Shown: piece by piece, positions 52,899 through 60,462 of the stretch | Layout: each line of letters opens with the position of its first letter | Position numbering within the stretch: position 1 is the first letter of the stretch | Origin: Alkalihalophilus marmarensis DSM 21297 | GTDB lineage: Bacteria > Bacillota > Bacilli > Bacillales > Bacillaceae_D | Length of the DNA stretch: 64,000 nucleotides | Reading direction: 5' to 3' | Assembly: GCF_000474275.2 (NCBI RefSeq) | Contig: NZ_ATAE01000067.1 | Coordinates: forward strand, 1 to 64,000 | Program-made: the position numbers and the translations under genes | The notes under the pieces: model-generated | What the model was told of the DNA's origin: nothing | Database searches by the model: none | What the model saw: only the letters and a program-made list of their open reading frames with translations

Positions 52899-53070
52899 GT
52901 ATAATTTCAGGCTGTTTAAGCGTCAGTCAAAGAGCTTATTGCGTGGGTGTTTGTAGTTATTGCGTGAGGTGAAGAGTTAATTGCGCCGATCTCGTGTATA
53001 TGCGTCTATTCAGCGAAGTTATGCGTCAGTGCTAAGCTTAATTGTTTTATTTCCGCTGACTATTGCGTCA
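52899..53070 (+). repeat. 21-nt periodic degenerate array E
   Basis: Cores begin at 52899, 52919, 52940, 52961, 52982, 53001, 53022, 53043 and 53064; steps are 21 nt with one 19 and one 20. Typical units read TTATTGCGTGGG, TTAATTGCGCCG, TATATGCGTCTA and CTATTGCGTCAA. It points into the hairpin at 53079. Confidence 0.85.
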
Positions 53071-53078
53071 AATATAGT

Positions 53079-53112
53079 GAAAGGAGCTGGCCACTGGGCT
53101 AGCTCCTTTATT
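53079..53112. terminator. Terminator after the M20 gene and array E
   Basis: AAAGGAGCTGGCC and GGGCTAGCTCCTTT form an imperfect stem followed by ATTTTTTC. Confidence 0.8.
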
Positions 53113-53455
53113 TTTTCTTGTTGCTTTGCCAAACGAAGCAACAAACGCTTCTACTTGTCAAAGCTCCACCCTCCTTAGACCTAAACAGCCAATTCAGCTT
53201 TTCCTCTTGTCTAGCTTCGACTCCTTGCCTTGCGGGTAAAAACGGTGCATCGTATGAAGACAAAAAGCGTCTTCATATCGCTCCCCTTTATTTTACCGCA
53301 AGCCAGCCCAGTCGCCTCAGCTTTTCCTACTGTCTAGCTTCATGATTCAGGTAATCGGTGCCTTCACTTTGCCAAACGAAGCAAAAAGCGCTTCTCATTG
53401 TCAAAGCTCCAGCCCCCTCATACCTAAACGAATCATTCAGCTTTTCCTACAACAC
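53113..53455 (-). repeat. Composite intergenic repeat, M2-M1-M2
   Basis: Two direct copies of an 80-bp module M2 (about 53127-53212 and 53376-53455; common parts GCCAAACGAAGCAA, GTCAAAGCTCCA, ATTCAGCTTTTCC) flank an M1 module (about 53215-53335) that is the inverted homologue of 42860-42955. M2 has the hairpin GAAGC...GCTTC and M1 has GAAGAC...GTCTTC. Open frames across it are not coding. Confidence 0.8.
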
Positions 53456-54169
53456 CTTGCTTAGAAATGCTTTTAGTCTTGGATGTTGGGGGTCATCGAA
53501 TATTTGGGTCGGTTCTCCTTCTTCCATGAAAATTCCTTCATCAATGAAAAAGACTCGGTCGCTGACTTCTTTGGCGAAGCCCATTTCGTGAGTGACAACT
53601 ACCATTGTCATTCCTTCTTCGGCAAGCTCTTTCATAACCTCAAGCACTTCTCCAACAAGTTCTGGATCGAGTGCAGAGGTAGGTTCATCGAATAACATAA
53701 TTTTTGGGTTCATCGCTAGGGCGCGGGCAATCGCGACTCGCTGTTTTTGACCCCCAGACAGGCTGTTTGGATAGACGTTGGCTTTTTCTCCTAATCCAAC
53801 TTTGTCTAATAAAGGCTTAGCTGCGCGCTCTGCTTCAGCTTTTGAGAGGCCTTTTACTTTGATAGGAGCAAGGGTTACATTATCAAGCACCGACATATGC
53901 GGGAACAGATTAAAGTGCTGAAACACCATCCCTACTCTAGACCTGACATCGTTAATGTTTACTTTTGGGTCGATTAAATTGCTGCCATCAACGATAACAT
54001 CGCCTGAGGTCACGTCTTCTAACAAATTTAAACACCGTAAGAACGTACTTTTACCAGAACCAGAAGGGCCAATGACACAGACCACTTCTTTTTCATGAAT
54101 TTCTGTAGTGATCCCTTTCAATACTTCTGTTTCTCCAAATGATTTACGTAGATCTTTTACTTGAATCAT
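53447..54169 (-). CDS. glnQ: Polar amino-acid ABC transporter ATPase, GlnQ-like
   Basis: The 240-residue ATPase has Walker [10 protein letters not shown], the signature [15 protein letters not shown] and Walker [13 protein letters not shown], followed by the switch histidine in VVVTHEMGF. It belongs to the GlnQ/ArtM/HisP group. Its start shares one base with the permease stop. The last codons abut repeat M2, and no separate terminator is seen. Glutamine, arginine or another polar amino acid may be the substrate. Confidence 0.92.
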   Translation of the reverse strand: MIQVKDLRKSFGETEVLKGITTEIHEKEVVCVIGPSGSGKSTFLRCLNLLEDVTSGDVIVDGSNLIDPKVNINDVRSRVGMVFQHFNLFPHMSVLDNVTLAPIKVKGLSKAEAERAAKPLLDKVGLGEKANVYPNSLSGGQKQRVAIARALAMNPKIMLFDEPTSALDPELVGEVLEVMKELAEEGMTMVVVTHEMGFAKEVSDRVFFIDEGIFMEEGEPTQIFDDPQHPRLKAFLSKVL

Positions 54170-54831
54170 CAGCGGTCTAACCTCCGTTCAACTCGACGTA
54201 AAAACACACTCGCTGGAATGGTAATCATTAAATAGAGCACACATACCATTAAATAAGGTTCAAAATATGTAAAGGTTGCTGAGGCATATTGTCTGCCTTG
54301 GTATAATAATTCTCCCACTGCAATAACAGAGAAGAGGGATGTATCTTTTAAACTGATAATAAATTGATTTCCAAGCGGTGGAATCATTCGTCTTAACGCC
54401 TGGGGCCAAATAATATAGCGCATCGTTTGAGAAGCGGATAATCCAAGAGAGCGGCCTGCTTCACGCTGGCCTTTTTCAATGGACTCAACAGAACCACGCA
54501 CAATTTCTGCAATATATGCTCCCGCATTTAAAGCGATCGCAATAATAGAGGCAGTAACTTTATCTAGTGTAATCCCGAGCAAATCTGGAAAACCGAAATA
54601 GATAAATAAAATTTGCACTAGGATGGGAGTGCCTCGAATAACCTCAACATACACCGTAGCAAGTCCATAAATAAATTTGTTTTTAGATACTCTGGCAAGT
54701 CCTACAAAGGCTCCGATGACAAAACCAATTGCAACACCAACTAGAGTGATAAGCAATGTTAATTGGAGTCCTTTAAGCAAATAAGGAAGGACATTCATAT
54801 AATGAGGACTGATGAATGCGAATGTAGTCAA
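54169..54831 (-). CDS. glnP: Polar amino-acid ABC transporter permease, GlnP-like
   Basis: The permease of about 220 residues has five membrane segments and the EAA loop [19 protein letters not shown] (19 residues), with [20 protein letters not shown] (20 residues) typical of the His/Glu/Gln/Arg permease family. A TTG at 54831 is the likely start, 5 nt after GAGGTGAG; the GTG at 54840 would lie inside that ribosome site. It is separated from the binding-protein gene by an attenuator hairpin. Confidence 0.9.
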   Translation of the reverse strand: MTTFAFISPHYMNVLPYLLKGLQLTLLITLVGVAIGFVIGAFVGLARVSKNKFIYGLATVYVEVIRGTPILVQILFIYFGFPDLLGITLDKVTASIIAIALNAGAYIAEIVRGSVESIEKGQREAGRSLGLSASQTMRYIIWPQALRRMIPPLGNQFIISLKDTSLFSVIAVGELLYQGRQYASATFTYFEPYLMVCVLYLMITIPASVFLRRVERRLDR

Positions 54832-54881
54832 CGTTCTCACCTCAATTTAATTTTTTTCAGCTATTATTTGATAGATTAGAA

Positions 54882-54915
54882 GAAAAATGGCGTGACACGC
54901 AGTTGTCACGCCACT
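54882..54915 (-). terminator. Intra-operon attenuator between binding protein and permease
   Basis: On the minus strand TGGCGTGACA pairs with TGTCACGCCA and is followed by TTTTTC. It lies between glnH and glnP, so part of the transcripts should stop after glnH and yield more binding protein than permease. Confidence 0.85.
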
Positions 54916-54925
54916 TCGATCTTAC

Positions 54926-55729
54926 TTACATTCCATCAGGACGCTCGCCGAACCATTTTTCATATAGATCAGCATAAGTTCCGTTTTCTTTTAATGTCGT
55001 TAAGGCTTCATCTGCAATATCACGAAGCTCTGAACCTTTAGGGAAAGCAATACCATATTCTTCACCAGTCAGCGCCTCACCAACTGTTTTTAACTGGCCT
55101 CCGCCTTCTGTTGATGCATAATACTGAACGTTTGGAATGTCATAGATTACAGCATCAGCACGCCCCTGAATAACATTCTGGTATGCTTCTGTAATTTGAG
55201 GAAATGCTTCTGGCGTTCCTCCCGTATTTTCACGGATGTACGTTTCACTTGTAGAGCCTGTACGAGTGGCTACTACTTTTCCGTCTAAGTCATCAACAGA
55301 GTTGATTTCATCATTGTCCGCGTGAACGGCAACAATTAATCCGGCATCATAGTATGGCTGAGAGAAGTCGATATTCTCTTTACGCTCTTCTGTAATGGTC
55401 ATACCTGCAATCCCAATATCAAAGCGTCCAGAACCAATTCCTGCTACGATTCCATCAAACTCCATCGCTTCAAATTCAATATCAAAACCTGCTTCTTCTG
55501 CAATAGCTGTCATTAGATCAATGTCAAACCCAACAAGTTCCCCAGTCTCTTCATCTAAAAACTCAAAAGGGACATAGGCATTATCTGTTGCTACAACGTA
55601 AGATTCTCTTTCTCCGTCTTCAGCCGCTGCACCGTTATCAGCCTCACTGCTCGTGTCCTCTGAGCCACAGGCAGTAGCCACAAGGAGCAGTCCGCCAAAT
55701 ACTACTGATTTCCAATAACTTTTCTTCAT
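54926..55729 (-). CDS. glnH: Polar amino-acid ABC transporter binding lipoprotein, GlnH-like
   Basis: The 267-residue lipoprotein has a signal peptide ending in the lipobox VATAC, a very acidic linker (EDTSSEADNGAAAEDGERE, 19 residues) and a family 3 solute-binding domain with TDNAYVPFEFLDEETGELVG (20 residues), GFDIDLM and RFDIGIAGMTITEERK. The acidic surface is common in alkaliphiles and halotolerants. ATG 55729 follows GGGGGAATTTG. First gene of the three-gene operon. Confidence 0.92.
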   Translation of the reverse strand: MKKSYWKSVVFGGLLLVATACGSEDTSSEADNGAAAEDGERESYVVATDNAYVPFEFLDEETGELVGFDIDLMTAIAEEAGFDIEFEAMEFDGIVAGIGSGRFDIGIAGMTITEERKENIDFSQPYYDAGLIVAVHADNDEINSVDDLDGKVVATRTGSTSETYIRENTGGTPEAFPQITEAYQNVIQGRADAVIYDIPNVQYYASTEGGGQLKTVGEALTGEEYGIAFPKGSELRDIADEALTTLKENGTYADLYEKWFGERPDGM

Positions 55730-55793
55730 CAAATTCCCCCTTTTTTATTTAGAAGAGCCGTATGTAAATAATTCAAGGGCTCTACATTACAGA

Positions 55794-55822
55794 ATTATAA
55801 CATAAAATAAAATTTTCTGAAA
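55794..55822 (-). promoter_or_regulatory. Promoter of the glnHPQ operon
   Basis: On the minus strand TTTCAG, 17 nt and TATAAT. The leader contains an AGAGCC...GGCTCT inverted repeat at 55754-55783. The rest of this 310-bp gap holds only an inverted repeat (CTCTTTTC...GAAAAGAG, 55900-55922). Confidence 0.65.
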
Positions 55823-56039
55823 ATAATATGTGAACTTATAGTAGAATATGGGAGTAAACTGATTCCCTTAATAAAAAGCAAAGATAGAAAACAACCATTC
55901 TCTTTTCAAGAGGGGAAAAGAGCTGTTATATTTAATAATGTGAAAAAGTATGGTTTATTTATACATAAGCGGGGAAGGGGTAAAGGGATAGTTCTGTTCG
56001 TTTGATTTAAGATAATCGTAGTGAAAAGGGGGAGCTATT

Positions 56040-56336
56040 ATGAATGTATATAAAGCTCATATTGTTCATCCACATACTCAAATTCCTCTAATTGCTTATT
56101 TTAATGAGCGAGATGGCTATGTTACATTTGAAAAAGATGAAGCAGTATTAAATATTCTTTATGAATTAAAAAATGATCTCGAACAAGACAAATACTTTCA
56201 AGTAAATCTAGAACAGGCATCTAATATCTGTCTTACCCAATACCCAGTAGAAGACCTATCTGAAGCCGTGCTTTTTGTAACTAAATTAGGGTTAAGTGCA
56301 GACGATGTTGAGTTCAAGCAAATGATCCTTCATTAG
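56040..56336 (+). CDS. Hypothetical protein (98 residues)
   Basis: I do not recognise this family. The protein reads MNVYKAHIVHPHTQIPLIAY (20 residues) near its start and has a central acidic helix region; it is soluble with no signal peptide. AAAGGGGGAGC lies about 6 nt before the ATG and a good terminator follows, so translation is credible. It is divergent from glnH and convergent with ectC. Confidence 0.7.
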   Translation: MNVYKAHIVHPHTQIPLIAYFNERDGYVTFEKDEAVLNILYELKNDLEQDKYFQVNLEQASNICLTQYPVEDLSEAVLFVTKLGLSADDVEFKQMILH

Positions 56337-56344
56337 ACAGAAAA

Positions 56345-56390
56345 AGAGGCTGGGACAATCAATTAAACACTTCTGTCCCAGCCTTTTTGT
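56345..56390. terminator. Terminator between the hypothetical gene and ectC
   Basis: GAGGCTGGGACA pairs with TGTCCCAGCC and is followed by TTTTTG; A-rich sequence on the other side lets it serve ectABC as well. Confidence 0.88.
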
Positions 56391-56400
56391 GCTTCAACAT

Positions 56401-56790
56401 TTATTCGTCATCAACTACTGGATATACACCATTTTCATCATGTGTTTCGTTTCCTGTTATAGGAGGGTTGAATACACATACCATGCGCATATCTGTCTTT
56501 GCACGAAGAAGGTGCTCATCATTTTCATCTAACGCATAGATCTCATCTTTTTTGATCGGCCAAACTTTATTATCTTTAAGCGTTTCTACTTCTCCTTCAC
56601 CTTCAATGCAGTAGACCGCTTCTAGGTGGTTTTGATACCAAATATGAGTTTCTGTACCTGCTTTAATAACCGTATCATGGACAGAATACCCCATGCCATC
56701 TTTCTTCAAAAGCAGACGGCGGCTCGTCCAGTTTTCACCTTTTACTTCTTGATCTGATCCGATAATGTCTTTAAGAGCTACTACTTTCAT
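56401..56790 (-). CDS. ectC: L-ectoine synthase EctC
   Basis: The 129-residue cupin enzyme closes N-gamma-acetyl-diaminobutyrate to ectoine. Landmarks are [18 protein letters not shown] (18 residues), [20 protein letters not shown] (20 residues) with the iron-binding residues, and [12 protein letters not shown]. Length matches the family. It is the last gene of the operon, 89 bp after ectB. ATG 56790 follows CGGAGGTAATC. Confidence 0.95.
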   Translation of the reverse strand: MKVVALKDIIGSDQEVKGENWTSRRLLLKKDGMGYSVHDTVIKAGTETHIWYQNHLEAVYCIEGEGEVETLKDNKVWPIKKDEIYALDENDEHLLRAKTDMRMVCVFNPPITGNETHDENGVYPVVDDE

Positions 56791-56879
56791 GTTTGATTAC
56801 CTCCGAATTTAGTATGATTATCGTGTTGAAATAATAAGGGAAGAGGGAGCAGTCAGGACTCCCTCATAATTGTGCGTCC

Positions 56880-58163
56880 TTAGTTAGCAACAGGCTCAGC
56901 TGCTTCAAGAGCTGTTTTAACACTTGCTTCAATGATTTCAAAGCCAGCCTCAAGACCTGCATCATCAATAATTAATGGTGGGAAGAGCTTGAATACCTCA
57001 TCTTTTGGTCCTGATGTTTCCATAATTAAACCGCGATTAAATGCTTCGGCAGCGATCTTTTCAGATAACCCTTCCACTTCAGATCCAATACCAACCATAT
57101 AGCCGCGTCCACGTACTTCGCCTTTTACTTCAGGGTACTTCTCTACAATACTTTCTAAGAAAGAGTAAATACGCTCAGAACGCTTTTGAATGTTGTGTTC
57201 AAATTCAGGATCCTTCCAGAATTCTAATGCAGCAGTTGCTGTGACGAATGCATGGTTGTTTCCGCGGAAGGTACCATTATGTTCACCTGGTGCCCAAATG
57301 TCTAAGTCTGGACGAATAAGAGTGATAGCAAGAGGTAGACCATAACCGCCGATTGATTTAGACATACATACGATGTCTGGTTTAATCCCTGCTTTTTCAA
57401 AGCTGAAGAACGTACCCGTACGGCCGACACCAGCTTGAACATCGTCGACAATGAGTAAAATGCCCCAACGCTTACAAATCGCTTCGATTCGTTGTAACCA
57501 CTCGAAACTTGCAGCATTAATACCGCCTTCACCTTGGACTGTCTCGAGAATCATCGCAGCAGGAATGTCCACTCCACTGCCGCCATCCTCTAGGAAGCGT
57601 TCGAGATACTCCAGAGTGTCGAGGCCTTCGTTTACAAAGCTGTCGTATGGCATTGTTACTACATTTTGTAATGGTATTCCAGCACCTTTACGTTTAAAGG
57701 CGTTACCAGTTACCGAAAGTGAACCAATTGTCATGCCGTGGAATCCGTTAGTGAAACTAATAATATCTGTGCGGCCCGTGACCTTACGAGCAAGCTTTAG
57801 GGCACTCTCAACTGTATTCGTACCAGTCGGTCCTGGGAACATGACTTTGTATTCTAAATTACGTGGTTTTAAAATAACTTCATTGAATGTCTCAAGGAAC
57901 TCGGCTTTTGGCTGAGTAGCCATATCAAGAGAGTGGGTAATACCGTCACTCATAATATAATTAACCAGCTTTTCTTTCATGCTGTCTTCATTGTGTCCGT
58001 AATTAAGGGCGCCGGCACCAGAGAAGAAATCTAAATATTCCTTTCCAGCTTCATCCCACATTTTGTACCCTTTTGCTTTAGTGAAGACTGTTGGAAAGCT
58101 ACGGCAATAACTTCTTACCTCAGATTCTAATTGAGCGAATATATTCATATCAGTTTGTTTCAT
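56880..58163 (-). CDS. ectB: Diaminobutyrate-2-oxoglutarate aminotransferase EctB
   Basis: The 427-residue class III aminotransferase makes L-2,4-diaminobutyrate from aspartate semialdehyde and glutamate. The PLP lysine is K269 in [11 protein letters not shown], with D240 in [10 protein letters not shown]; other family marks are [18 protein letters not shown] (18 residues) and [25 protein letters not shown] precedes the ATG at 58163. Second gene of ectABC. Confidence 0.96.
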   Translation of the reverse strand: MKQTDMNIFAQLESEVRSYCRSFPTVFTKAKGYKMWDEAGKEYLDFFSGAGALNYGHNEDSMKEKLVNYIMSDGITHSLDMATQPKAEFLETFNEVILKPRNLEYKVMFPGPTGTNTVESALKLARKVTGRTDIISFTNGFHGMTIGSLSVTGNAFKRKGAGIPLQNVVTMPYDSFVNEGLDTLEYLERFLEDGGSGVDIPAAMILETVQGEGGINAASFEWLQRIEAICKRWGILLIVDDVQAGVGRTGTFFSFEKAGIKPDIVCMSKSIGGYGLPLAITLIRPDLDIWAPGEHNGTFRGNNHAFVTATAALEFWKDPEFEHNIQKRSERIYSFLESIVEKYPEVKGEVRGRGYMVGIGSEVEGLSEKIAAEAFNRGLIMETSGPKDEVFKLFPPLIIDDAGLEAGFEIIEASVKTALEAAEPVAN

Positions 58164-58261
58164 CGTTACTTTCTCCTCCTTTATATACTTACTACCTTAC
58201 TAGGTATGGGTATTTAGTTGGTTCATAGGTTATCACGTGAAACATATTAATAACTTTTAAG

Positions 58262-58780
58262 TTACCTTAATGGTCCAATTCGAAACGTTAATTCTTTTTC
58301 ATGGTTATCTCCAGGGAATAATTCTTCGGGAAAACACTCAAGGATTTCACACTCTGTGTTGTGATCACGTGCTAACCTTTTGAACAAGGATTGTGACGCT
58401 TTGTTGGATGGGGTGACTGTAGCCTCTACATATTGAACGTCCTTACAACCATCTCTTTTTACTAATTCGTTTAGCATTTGAGAGGCAAGGCCCCGTCCTC
58501 GCTGTGAGGTATCCACTCCAATTTGCCACACAAAAACGACATCTGGTTTTGTGGGAGGGATGAAAGCGGTGATGAAACCAACGACACGATCTTCATCTTT
58601 TGCAACGACACATGTTTCTGCAAAAAATTCGCACATCATAATGTACTTGTAAGCAGAATTTTGATCCAATGTAGAATGATTAACTAATTCCCACATTGCT
58701 GCCCCATCATTAACAGTTGGTTTCAATAGGTTAATATCAGTTACATTTTTAGCAGTTGCAGTTGCTTGTTGACTAGTAAT
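58262..58780 (-). CDS. ectA: Diaminobutyrate acetyltransferase EctA, probable ATT start
   Basis: EctA acetylates L-2,4-diaminobutyrate in ectoine synthesis. The product is about 172 residues, a GNAT fold with KPTVNDGAAMWELV, IGVDTSQRGRGLASQML and ATVTPSNKASQSLFKRLA (18 residues). No in-frame ATG, GTG or suitable TTG starts the gene. AAGGAGG (58789-58795) is followed after 8 nt by ATT at 58780, in frame, giving (M)TSQQATATAKNVTDINLLKP (20 residues after the start), a normal EctA N-terminus. A TTG at 58726 has no ribosome site and would cut into the conserved region. Confidence 0.88.
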   Translation of the reverse strand: MTSQQATATAKNVTDINLLKPTVNDGAAMWELVNHSTLDQNSAYKYIMMCEFFAETCVVAKDEDRVVGFITAFIPPTKPDVVFVWQIGVDTSQRGRGLASQMLNELVKRDGCKDVQYVEATVTPSNKASQSLFKRLARDHNTECEILECFPEELFPGDNHEKELTFRIGPLR

Positions 58781-58831
58781 GTCAGTTTCCTCCTTAACAT
58801 TTTTCTTTTGATCGTCGTTATTACGTATTTA

Positions 58832-58860
58832 ATCATATGATGATGCGTGGATGATCGCAA
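58832..58860 (-). promoter_or_regulatory. Sigma-A promoter of ectABC
   Basis: On the minus strand TTGCGA (58855-58860), 17 nt and TATGAT (58832-58837), about 30 nt before the ectA ribosome site. The rest of the 325-bp gap towards sspE holds a weak hairpin (AACCCT...AGGGTT, 59010-59034) and no gene. Confidence 0.7.
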
Positions 58861-59055
58861 ACTAGCTTAACAAGGATTATCACGCTTATATAGGGCTTAG
58901 ATGGGGTGAAGGTAGGTAAGGGCGGTGATTGTTTTAAATGCTTCAGTATCGTTAAGTATTCTAACAAATCGATAAAATCAAACAATCAGAAAAATCTAGT
59001 ATTAAAGTTATATAACCCTTATCTAGCATAGGGTTTGACTGATATGTAGGACCTA

Positions 59056-59100
59056 TAAAAAAACACACAACAGGCGAAGGGCCGATTGTGTGTTTTTTGT
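59056..59100 (-). terminator. Terminator of sspE
   Basis: On the minus strand AAACACACAA pairs with TTGTGTGTTT and is followed by TTTTATAGG. Confidence 0.85.
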
Positions 59101-59105
59101 AAAGA

Positions 59106-59270
59106 TTATTGTTGGTTTTTCTTTTGACGCTTTCCAGCAGCTTTTTGCTGTTGTTGACGAGCTTGTTCAGCACTTGAACCTTCAGCAAATTCGTTCGCAA
59201 ATTCTGCTTGGTGTTGTTGTTGCTGTTGCTGCATTGCTTGTTGTTGCTTATTACGATTCTTCTTTGCCAT
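59106..59270 (-). CDS. sspE: Gamma-type small acid-soluble spore protein, SspE-like
   Basis: The 54-residue protein begins MAKKNRNKQQQAM, has a run of glutamines, then the gamma-type core FANEFAEGSSAEQARQQQQK (20 residues). In spores gamma-type SASPs do not bind DNA but store amino acids for germination. It has one EFANEFAE repeat, while B. subtilis SspE has two. AGGGGGAATGAATC precedes the ATG. A sigma-G-like promoter lies at 59328-59357. Confidence 0.85.
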   Translation of the reverse strand: MAKKNRNKQQQAMQQQQQQHQAEFANEFAEGSSAEQARQQQQKAAGKRQKKNQQ

Positions 59271-59327
59271 GATTCATTCCCCCTGTAGGTAAATGTCAGA
59301 TAAGCAAGTGATATGCTTATCTACCTA

Positions 59328-59357
59328 TAGTATGGATGGAACGAAAGGTACTATAAG
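59328..59357 (-). promoter_or_regulatory. Candidate sigma-G promoter of sspE
   Basis: On the minus strand CATACTA (59328-59334) is a good forespore -10 element; 17 nt upstream is CTTATA, a partial -35. The leader would be about 50 nt. Confidence 0.4.
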
Positions 59358-59359
59358 TG

Positions 59360-59482
59360 TTAGCTTTTGGCAGGACGTCTTGCTGCACGGTCTGCAGCTC
59401 TGAATTCAGAAGCAAAACGAACTTCTTGTGCTTTGCGTAATGTACTTCGTTCTTCTGTTGCGTGACGTTTTTTACTCTCCAT
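59360..59482 (-). CDS. yfhE: YfhE-like small protein
   Basis: The 40-residue basic protein contains TLRKAQEVRFASEFRAADRA (20 residues), matching the pattern QEV.Y..EF..ADRA of the YfhE family. In B. subtilis yfhE stands between yfhD and yfhF, the same neighbourhood as here. Function unknown; likely sporulation-related. GAGGGGTAAAT precedes the ATG. Confidence 0.75.
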   Translation of the reverse strand: MESKKRHATEERSTLRKAQEVRFASEFRAADRAARRPAKS

Positions 59483-59545
59483 ATTTACCCCTCACTTTCA
59501 CTTATGAATAGTCTTAGTGTAGGCAAATAATAGAAAAATAATCCA

Positions 59546-60133
59546 CTACGCTTCTTTTGCTTCAAATGGTTGAGAGTATGGTTGAGAAAATGGTTGAGAT
59601 TGCTCAAGCTCTTGTCTCATTAAGTGCAGGTGATACTGATCTTTTTCAATTTGAAACAAGTCATATACTTCTTGGTCTTTATTAATTTGTTGATACACAT
59701 CTGGTCTAATTTCATTTGCTAACGTACAATACGGAAGCTTTGTTGCAGCTTTGATTGAACGGATATTTTCTTTTCTAATGCGCATAAATACCGTTTGAAT
59801 CTCAAGTTGAAAAAATAATTCACTAAAAAAGGCATCTTTGGCTGCTTGATTGTAGCCTTTGCCAAAATAAGGTTTGCCAATCCATGTACCTAAAAACCCG
59901 CTATGATCGTGAACATCAAACAAGTTAATCGTTCCAATCGGCTCGCCCCACTCATCGACGATCGTTCTGGATATGAGTTCGCCGCGTTCTTCAGCTTCAA
60001 TGGTTTGTTTTGTTAAGAAAGCAAACTCATCATAAGATGAAGCTTTATGACGAACATATGGAAAAACAGCCGGGTCCACCATCAGTTCGAACAAAGCATG
60101 AGAATCAGCGACGTCTCGTCTCTTTAAAATCAC
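59546..60133 (-). CDS. GNAT acetyltransferase, RimJ/RimL type, with structured leader
   Basis: The 195-residue acetyltransferase belongs to the RimL-like GNAT group: MVDPAVFPYVRHKASSYDEF (20 residues), GTINLFDVHDHSGFLGTWIG (20 residues) and KPYFGKGYNQAAKDAF. The tail has the imperfect repeat QPFSQPYSQPF. The GTG at 60133 is 6 nt from AAAGGAGGG; an ATG at 60154 is in frame but has no ribosome site. The 140-nt leader can fold into alternative helices that hide or free this ribosome site. Substrate unknown; relatives acetylate ribosomal proteins, antibiotics or aminoacyl-tRNA. Confidence 0.85.
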   Translation of the reverse strand: MILKRRDVADSHALFELMVDPAVFPYVRHKASSYDEFAFLTKQTIEAEERGELISRTIVDEWGEPIGTINLFDVHDHSGFLGTWIGKPYFGKGYNQAAKDAFFSELFFQLEIQTVFMRIRKENIRSIKAATKLPYCTLANEIRPDVYQQINKDQEVYDLFQIEKDQYHLHLMRQELEQSQPFSQPYSQPFEAKEA

Positions 60134-60270
60134 AAAAAACCCTCCTTTTAACATGAGGGCAGGTGAGTTCTCCCACCCTCGAATTTAATATAATGAAGTA
60201 TCAAATTCGGGGTGGGAATCGAACCCACTAGAACCAGTAGAATGGTGGCGCACCAATTGCCTTCCCAAAG
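60134..60270 (-). promoter_or_regulatory. Riboswitch-like leader with serial alternative helices
   Basis: In the RNA (minus strand): (1) a tRNA-like fold at 60270-60205; (2) helix B, 60216-60203 with 60186-60172, 14 bp with one bulged A; (3) helix C, GAGGGUGGG (60180-60172) with CCUGCCCUC (60063-60155 region, i.e. 60163-60155), 9 bp, loop 8 nt; (4) helix D, CCCUC (60159-60155) with GAGGG (60144-60140) of the ribosome site. Fold 1 excludes B, B excludes C, and C excludes D. No T run follows B, so control would be translational. Confidence 0.6.
60205..60270 (-). other. tRNA-like fold in the GNAT leader
   Basis: In the RNA an acceptor-like stem (CUUUGGG with CCCGAAU, six of seven pairs), a D-like arm (GGC, loop with UUGGU, GCC), a 4-bp middle arm (ACCA, UGGU) and a canonical T-arm (GUGGG, loop UUCGAUU, CCCAC) fit in 66 nt. 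It lacks CCA and a full anticodon arm, so it is not a functional tRNA. A competing hairpin UGGUG-CGC-CACCA is possible. Confidence 0.45.
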
Positions 60271-60462
60271 CTTATATAATTGTTTATAAGGTCAAATAAC
60301 ACGATATAGTAGCAATACATTAGGTTAAGTGGTGATATGGTGTATATTAAATACGTATTCGCGTGTATGCTCCTTAATCCTTCTTTATATTAAATGTTTT
60401 TTGTTAAAAAAGATACTGTTTTTTGTAAAAAAATATTGAAGAAATTTTTACAAAAACAAGCA

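Noticed and set aside
52981-53591. Several plus-strand open frames between the M20 gene and glnQ
   Set aside because: They lie in array E and the composite repeat or are antisense to glnQ, have no ribosome sites, and contain repeat-derived sequence shared between copies.
60205-60270. Functional tRNA gene
   Set aside because: Only about 66 nt, anticodon arm too short, first acceptor pair mismatched and no CCA. Kept as a tRNA-like leader fold instead.
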